Shown here one piece after another: positions 31,967 to 35,701 of a stretch of DNA of 35,701 bases; position 1 is the first letter of the stretch; the number at the start of each line of letters is the position of its first letter. Source of the stretch: Bacteroides xylanisolvens XB1A. GTDB taxonomy: Bacteria; Bacteroidota; Bacteroidia; Bacteroidales; Bacteroidaceae. Position numbers and translations under genes: made by a program. The stretch is from positions 46,898-82,598 of the forward strand of contig NC_021017.1 in the NCBI RefSeq assembly GCF_000210075.1, written 5' to 3'. A model generated the notes under the pieces. The model was not told the DNA's origin, did not search any database, and was given only the letters and a program-made list of their open reading frames with translations.

Positions 31967-32473
31967 TTAGCTGATTTCTTGTTTCACTTGTTCAACCCAT
32001 GCGCTGATACGTTCGTCTGTCTTATTGTCTTCATTGACTTCGTCAAGCGGAAGCCCTACAAACTTGCCGTCTACAACAGCGATAGAAGAGTCGAATGTGT
32101 AGCCTGCAGTGTCTGTTGCTCCACAGAATTTACAATGGGTATCTTTCAAGTCTTCATAAAGAATACCTATTGCGTCACAGAAAGTGTCGCTATACGAGTC
32201 AGAGTCGCCGCAACCGAACAGGGCTACAGACTTATGAGATAAATCGCATTTTTTTAAAACTTTTACTCCATCATACCAGTCGTCCTGAAGTTCGCCTGCT
32301 CCCCAGGTAGAAGAGCCGAGCACCAATACGTCATATTCATTGACTAATGCCTCTGTTAGTTTGGAAACATCAAATACATGTGCCGAGGGTACATCTAATT
32401 TTTCTGCAATTCGGTGGGCAAGGTCTTCTGTTGTTCCGGTTGTGGAACCATAAAATACACCAATTTTATTCAT
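31967..32473 (-). CDS. fldA: Long-chain flavodoxin
   Basis: A 168-residue FMN electron carrier that replaces ferredoxin when iron is scarce. It starts at MNKIGVFYGSTTGTTEDLA (32473), with the phosphate-binding loop S-T-T-G-T-T; an in-frame ATG ten codons upstream is less fitting. SSTWGAGELQDDWYDG is the FMN 60s loop, with Trp stacking on the flavin, and GCGDSDSYSDTFCDA is the 90s loop with Tyr. The insertion near residues 120-140 (AGYTFDSS) marks the long-chain type. A TATCTTTG box lies on the - strand at 32508-32501, 28 bases before the start. DUF2023 follows. Its presence near imelysin and a RIC-like protein fits an iron-stress neighbourhood. Confidence 0.93.
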   Translation of the reverse strand: MNKIGVFYGSTTGTTEDLAHRIAEKLDVPSAHVFDVSKLTEALVNEYDVLVLGSSTWGAGELQDDWYDGVKVLKKCDLSHKSVALFGCGDSDSYSDTFCDAIGILYEDLKDTHCKFCGATDTAGYTFDSSIAVVDGKFVGLPLDEVNEDNKTDERISAWVEQVKQEIS

Positions 32474-32500
32474 CTTTGATTCGTTTTTAATGTAACGCTG

Positions 32501-32508
32501 CAAAGATA
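32501..32508 (-). promoter_or_regulatory. -7 box of the flavodoxin gene
   Basis: Reads TATCTTTG on the - strand, a full match. No TTG sits at the standard distance; instead the inverted repeat 32531-32580 begins about 22 bp upstream, covering the -33 region. Confidence 0.55.
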
Positions 32509-32530
32509 GAGGGTCTTGAAGAAATAGGAA

Positions 32531-32580
32531 ATCCCCATTTATAATGGAAGATTTGTTTCCTTCTCATTATAAATGGGGAT
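32531..32580. terminator. Perfect 16-bp inverted repeat between the AICAR transformylase and flavodoxin genes
   Basis: ATCCCCATTTATAATG at 32531-32546 and CATTATAAATGGGGAT at 32565-32580 are perfect complements with an 18-nt loop. On the - strand it lies 28 bases after the transformylase stop and is followed by TTTCCTATTT, so it probably ends that transcript. Because it also abuts the flavodoxin promoter, an operator role is possible. Confidence 0.6.
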
Positions 32581-32607
32581 GTATGGAATAAAAAAAGTCG
32601 ATATTTT

Positions 32608-33783
32608 TTAATGGTGGAACAAGCGGATGCCTGTAAATGCCATTGCCATATTGTATTTGTCGCAAGTTTCAATCACATGGTCATCACGTACGGAGCCACC
32701 CGGTTGTGCAATGTAGCTGACGCCACTCTTATGTGCGCGTTCTATATTATCTCCGAATGGGAAGAATGCGTCTGATCCTAAAGCTACGCCTGTCATTGTA
32801 TCCAGCCATGCCCGTTTTTCTTCACGTGTCAGCACTTCCGGCTTTTCTGTGAAGAACTGTTGCCAAACACCGTCTGCCAATACATCGTCATAATCCTCCG
32901 AGATGTAAACGTCAATTGTGTTGTCACGATCTGCACGACGGATTTTCTCAATCCATGGCAAGTTCATCACTTTCGGATGTTGGCGTAAATACCAGATATC
33001 CGCTTTGTTTCCTGCCAGACGCGTGCAGTGGATACGTGACTGTTGACCTGCACCAATACCGATCGCCTGTCCGTCTTTGGCATAACATACCGAATTGGAT
33101 TGCGTATATTTTAAAGTGATTAAGGCAATGATTAAGTCACGTTTTGCATCAGCAGGGATTTCTTTGTTTTGCGTAGGCATCTCTTTCAAAAGACTCTCAT
33201 CAATTTTTAATTCATTTCTTCCTTGTTCGAAAGTTACTCCGAATACATCTTTGTGTTCGATAGGGGCCGGACGGTATGCGGGATCTATCTTTATTACATT
33301 GTAAGTCCCTTTTCTTTTATTCTTCAGAATTTCCAGCGCTTCGGTTGTGTAGTCGGGGGCAATTACGCCGTCGGACACTTCACGGTTGATAATACGTGCT
33401 GTTTCTTCGTCGCAAGTGTCGGACAATGCGATGAAATCTCCGTAAGATGACATACGGTCTGCGCCACGTGCACGTGCGTATGCTGTGGCCAATGGGGACA
33501 GCTTCATGTCATCTACGAAATAAATCTTTTTCAGCGTGTCGCTCATTTCTACCGCAACGGCAGCACCCGCAGGGCTGACATGTTTAAAAGACGCGGCAGC
33601 CGGCAGTCCGGTAGCTTCTTTTAGTTCTTTCACTAATTGCCAACTGTTGAACGCATCCAGCAGATTGATATAACCGGGACGTCCATTCAATACTTCGATG
33701 GGGAGTTCTCCTTCTTTCATGAAGATACGGGCAGGCTTTTGATTAGGGTTGCAGCCGTATTTCAGTTCGAGTTCGTTTGCCAT
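32608..33783 (-). CDS. Stand-alone AICAR transformylase (PurH C-terminal domain only)
   Basis: Formylates AICAR with 10-formyl-tetrahydrofolate in purine synthesis. The 391 residues begin directly with the transformylase part (LKYGCNPNQKPARIFM) and contain the catalytic Lys-His pair in SFKHVSPAGAAVAV, plus YTQSNSVCYAKDGQAIGIGAGQQSR and DAFFPFGDNIERA. The IMP cyclohydrolase (MGS-like) N-terminal domain found in full PurH of about 510 residues is absent, so IMP closure must be done elsewhere, probably by a full PurH in another locus. The ATG at 33783 follows an AT-rich leader with TAATTTTG on the - strand at 33838-33831. It is divergent from the hemerythrin gene. Confidence 0.9.
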   Translation of the reverse strand: MANELELKYGCNPNQKPARIFMKEGELPIEVLNGRPGYINLLDAFNSWQLVKELKEATGLPAAASFKHVSPAGAAVAVEMSDTLKKIYFVDDMKLSPLATAYARARGADRMSSYGDFIALSDTCDEETARIINREVSDGVIAPDYTTEALEILKNKRKGTYNVIKIDPAYRPAPIEHKDVFGVTFEQGRNELKIDESLLKEMPTQNKEIPADAKRDLIIALITLKYTQSNSVCYAKDGQAIGIGAGQQSRIHCTRLAGNKADIWYLRQHPKVMNLPWIEKIRRADRDNTIDVYISEDYDDVLADGVWQQFFTEKPEVLTREEKRAWLDTMTGVALGSDAFFPFGDNIERAHKSGVSYIAQPGGSVRDDHVIETCDKYNMAMAFTGIRLFHH

Positions 33784-33937
33784 TTTATTAAATATAAAAT
33801 TACGAGTTACTAATTACAAATAGATAGCGACAAAATTACTAAAAAAAGACTAGCTTGCCTAAAGTTGTGCCACAAAATAGTAGCATATAATTAGTATTTG
33901 CTAACGAATGAGGGCATAAAATACCTATAAATGATGA

Positions 33938-33968
33938 TTGTATTTCAGCAAAATATTCCGTTTCTTTG
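33938..33968 (+). promoter_or_regulatory. Promoter of the RIC-LuxR pair
   Basis: TTG at 33938-33940, a 20-bp spacer and TTTCTTTG at 33961-33968 (one mismatch from TANNTTTG). It starts a leader of about 15-20 nt before 33991. Confidence 0.55.
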
Positions 33969-33990
33969 CAATCTCTAATATATAATAGGT

Positions 33991-34698
33991 ATGATGGATA
34001 ATTTACAGAAATACAAGCCAACTGATAAGATGATCGATCTCATCAGCGATAATTATTCTTTGTTGCAAGTGATGAGTCGTTTTGGACTTTCGTTGGGATT
34101 TGGTGACAAAACAGTCAAAGAAGTTTGTGAACTAAATGGAGTGGACTGTCGGACCTTTCTGATTGTTGTCAACTTTATGGCCGAAGGCTTTTCCCGGCTT
34201 GATGGGGATAAAGATGATATTTCCATACCTGCATTGATTGATTATCTGCGGCAGGCGCATATTTATTTTCTTGATTTTTCTCTTCCGGCTATTCGTCGTA
34301 AACTGATCGAGGCAATCGACTGTTCGCAGGACGATGTCGCTTTTCTTATTCTCAAGTTTTTTGATGAATATACGCGGGAAGTGCGTAAGCACATGGATTA
34401 TGAAGAGAAAACCGTCTTTAAGTATGTCGATTCATTGATTAAGGGAAATGCTCCCAAAAACTACCAGATCAGTACCTTTTCCAAGCATCACGATCAGGTA
34501 GGGGAGAAGTTGACAGAACTAAAAAATATCATTATAAAATATTGTCCTGCCAAGGCAAATGAGAATCTTCTGAATGCGGCTCTTTTTGATATATATGCTT
34601 GCGAAGCCGGACTGGAATCTCATTGCAAGGTGGAGGATTATATTTTTGTTCCTGCTATTCTGAACTTGGAAAGGAGGATGAGGGAAAATGAAAAATAA
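33991..34698 (+). CDS. RIC-like (YtfE/ScdA) hemerythrin-domain protein
   Basis: A 235-residue di-iron protein of the type that repairs iron-sulfur centres after nitrosative or oxidative damage. The N-terminal part (about 12-65) resembles the ScdA-N helical domain but lacks its usual cysteine pair (GLSLGFGDKTVKEVCELNG). The hemerythrin domain (about 75-230) shows candidate iron ligands H90, H134, E138, H166/H167, H211 and E215 in the expected order. It has no signal peptide and is cytoplasmic. Its stop overlaps the start of the LuxR-type gene by 11 bases, so the two are translationally coupled; a di-iron sensor or repair protein paired with its regulator is the natural reading. Whether it repairs clusters or senses NO/O2 is undecided. 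Confidence 0.82.
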   Translation: MMDNLQKYKPTDKMIDLISDNYSLLQVMSRFGLSLGFGDKTVKEVCELNGVDCRTFLIVVNFMAEGFSRLDGDKDDISIPALIDYLRQAHIYFLDFSLPAIRRKLIEAIDCSQDDVAFLILKFFDEYTREVRKHMDYEEKTVFKYVDSLIKGNAPKNYQISTFSKHHDQVGEKLTELKNIIIKYCPAKANENLLNAALFDIYACEAGLESHCKVEDYIFVPAILNLERRMRENEK

Positions 34699-35299
34699 CG
34701 AAGTCGTTCGAATTGCTATTGCAGAAACTTCTGTGATTATTCGTGGTGGATTGACTGCTGCATTGAAGCGTCTTTCCAACGTAAAAGTGCAACCGATAGA
34801 ATTGCTGTCTGTTGAAGCTTTACACGATTGTGTCCGGACGCAATGTCCTGAGATGTTGATTGTCAATCCTGCTTTTGGTGATTATTTTGATGTCGCTAAA
34901 TTCCGGGAGGAAATATCCGGTAAAAGGATACGTTTAATAGCCCTGGTTACTTCTTTTGTAGATGCTTCATTGTTGGGTAAGTATGATGAGTCTATTTCAA
35001 TATTCGATGATTTGGAAACTCTTTCCAAGAAAATAGCCGGTTTATTGAATGTTGTTTCTGAAGAAGAAGAGATGGATAATCAGGATACACTCAGTCAGCG
35101 GGAAAAAGAAATTGTCATCTGTGTGGTGAAGGGGATGACGAATAAGGAAATAGCGGAAAAGCTGTTCTTGTCGATTCATACCGTTATCACGCACCGGAGG
35201 AATATTAGCAAAAAATTGCAAATACATAGTGCTGCCGGTTTGACTATTTATGCTATTGTAAATAAGCTGGTTACGTTGAATGATGTGAAAGATTTATAG
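34688..35299 (+). CDS. LuxR-family regulator with degenerate receiver domain
   Basis: A 203-residue DNA-binding protein with response-regulator layout. The C-terminal LuxR/FixJ HTH (about 130-195) is intact: LSQREKEIVICVVKGMTNKE, then IAEKLFLSIHTVITHRRNIS. The N-terminal receiver-like domain (about 7-115) is degenerate: the phosphoacceptor position reads LIVN (N60) and the acidic pair after the first strand reads IAETS, so phosphorylation by a histidine kinase is unlikely. The start overlaps the RIC-like gene by 11 bases. It may respond instead to the hemerythrin partner or to a small ligand. The targets are unknown; its own operon and the unit at 35330 are the nearest candidates. Confidence 0.85.
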   Translation: MKNNEVVRIAIAETSVIIRGGLTAALKRLSNVKVQPIELLSVEALHDCVRTQCPEMLIVNPAFGDYFDVAKFREEISGKRIRLIALVTSFVDASLLGKYDESISIFDDLETLSKKIAGLLNVVSEEEEMDNQDTLSQREKEIVICVVKGMTNKEIAEKLFLSIHTVITHRRNISKKLQIHSAAGLTIYAIVNKLVTLNDVKDL

Positions 35300-35329
35300 C
35301 CTGCGAAAGTGTTATAAAATACAAAACCG

Positions 35330-35360
35330 TTTGCGCACACGAAAAATGTTCGTACCTTTG
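35330..35360 (+). promoter_or_regulatory. Strong promoter of an ORF-less transcription unit
   Basis: TTTG at 35330-35333, a 19-bp spacer and TACCTTTG at 35353-35360, one of the best consensus promoters in the window. The spacer contains the 5-bp inverted repeat ACGAA-N5-TTCGT (35339-35353). Transcription would start near 35367. Confidence 0.7.
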
Positions 35361-35366
35361 CAAAGC

Positions 35367-35629
35367 AGTTGAGAAATTGCTGTTAGTTTATAAAGGTAAA
35401 AGAAAATATTAAAAAGGTATTAGATTAGACATTTTAAGGTATTAAAAGTTTTTTAGTTTATTCAATAGGATAAGTTTTTAATAGAAGGTAAAAGGATAAC
35501 AATAGGTAAGAGGTTTTTAGGTAAAAAGAAGATTAGTTTTCAGGAAATTTGAGGTACTATGGAAAAGCCTTTTGGCTTTTCTGATGTAGTGGCGAGTGAT
35601 TCTATAAAAAGAATTAGCTCGTTTTTTTT
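35367..35629 (+). ncRNA. Candidate noncoding RNA or attenuated leader, about 260 nt
   Basis: No credible ORF lies between the promoter at 35330-35360 and the terminator at 35593-35629. The first 190 nt are AT-rich and carry GGTA seven times (35395, 35416, 35438, 35487, 35505, 35520, 35553), mostly as AAGGTA or TAGGTA. Then GAAAAGCC-TTTT-GGCTTTTC (35562-35581) forms a perfect 8-bp hairpin. It does not match a structure I recognise with confidence. It could be a free small RNA or the leader of a gene starting beyond the window. The last 70 bases (35630-35701) show nothing further. Confidence 0.5.
35593..35629 (+). terminator. Intrinsic terminator of the ORF-less unit
   Basis: CGAGTGATTCT pairs with AGAATTA-CTCG (one bulged G at 35617, one G-T pair) over a 6-nt loop and is followed directly by eight T. 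This is the clearest + strand intrinsic terminator in the right part. Confidence 0.8.
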
Positions 35630-35701
35630 ATGTATACAGCTTTAAGTATGTTGCAACATAGTGGGTTGAATGGAAAGTATTATTTAGCTATATAATAAGG
35701 G

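Noticed and set aside
31703..32242. 179-codon + strand frame opposite DUF2023 and flavodoxin
   Set aside because: Antisense to two genes with strong family motifs; no signal or domain of its own.
35331..35345. Third copy of the LacI-type operator at the right-end promoter (GCGCACACGAAAA)
   Set aside because: It shares GCACACGAAA with the flank of operator O2 but lacks the TGTGC left arm, and it lies over a -33 element, so the match is probably chance.

Overview
The window reads as chromosomal DNA of a gut Bacteroides species of the thetaiotaomicron/ovatus type. The reasons are TANNTTTG-type -7 promoter boxes in front of most transcription units, lipoproteins with acidic residues after the lipobox cysteine, TonB receptors with an N-terminal carboxypeptidase-regulatory-like domain, porins of the OprO/OprP type and AAA/PD-(D/E)XK proteins. 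No rRNA or tRNA gene, CRISPR array or transposase was recognised.

Left part (1-3.9 kb): a hexuronate catabolism locus. A LacI-type regulator and altronate dehydratase (uxaA, cut by the left edge) run leftward; 2-keto-3-deoxygluconate kinase (kdgK) and KDPG aldolase (kdgA) run rightward. Together they take altronate to KDG, then KDPG, then pyruvate plus glyceraldehyde-3-phosphate. Two copies of a TGTGC-N2-GCACA operator lie by the divergent promoters. Three hairpins follow kdgA.

3.9-13.6 kb: a zinc-type CDF exporter, a two-domain AspT/YidE-like transporter, then a tandem duplication of a two-gene module: a histidine-rich two-helix membrane protein of about 115 residues plus a TonB-dependent receptor with a CxxC in its plug. 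An AraC-type regulator with a membrane-embedded N-terminal half follows.

13.6-19.2 kb: an accessory segment that looks GC-richer. It holds a Big2-type lipoprotein, an HU-like DNA-binding protein with an Ig-like C-terminus, and a short lipoprotein that looks like an internal-deletion copy of the first. A 23-bp tandem repeat, a strong terminator and recombination scars come next. An AAA/PD-(D/E)XK gene is bracketed by a 31-bp imperfect direct repeat that matches the 3' end of the neighbouring second CDF transporter.

19.3-31.2 kb: a lipoprotein GH20 beta-hexosaminidase on the + strand faces a seven-gene - strand operon: outer-membrane beta-barrel, imelysin (M75) lipoprotein, di-heme DUF1111 lipoprotein, OprP-like porin, mono-heme c-type lipoprotein (frameshifted in an A6 tract at its start), RidA-like protein, and a ResB-CcsA cytochrome c maturation fusion. 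This is a complete cell-envelope haem/iron redox set and the best candidate in the window for an undescribed system.

Right part (31.2-35.7 kb): a structured gene-free region, DUF2023 plus flavodoxin, a stand-alone AICAR transformylase, and a RIC-like hemerythrin protein overlapping a LuxR regulator with a degenerate receiver. Last comes a promoter-to-terminator unit without an ORF that looks like a noncoding RNA or attenuated leader. Imelysin, flavodoxin and RIC all point to iron and redox stress.
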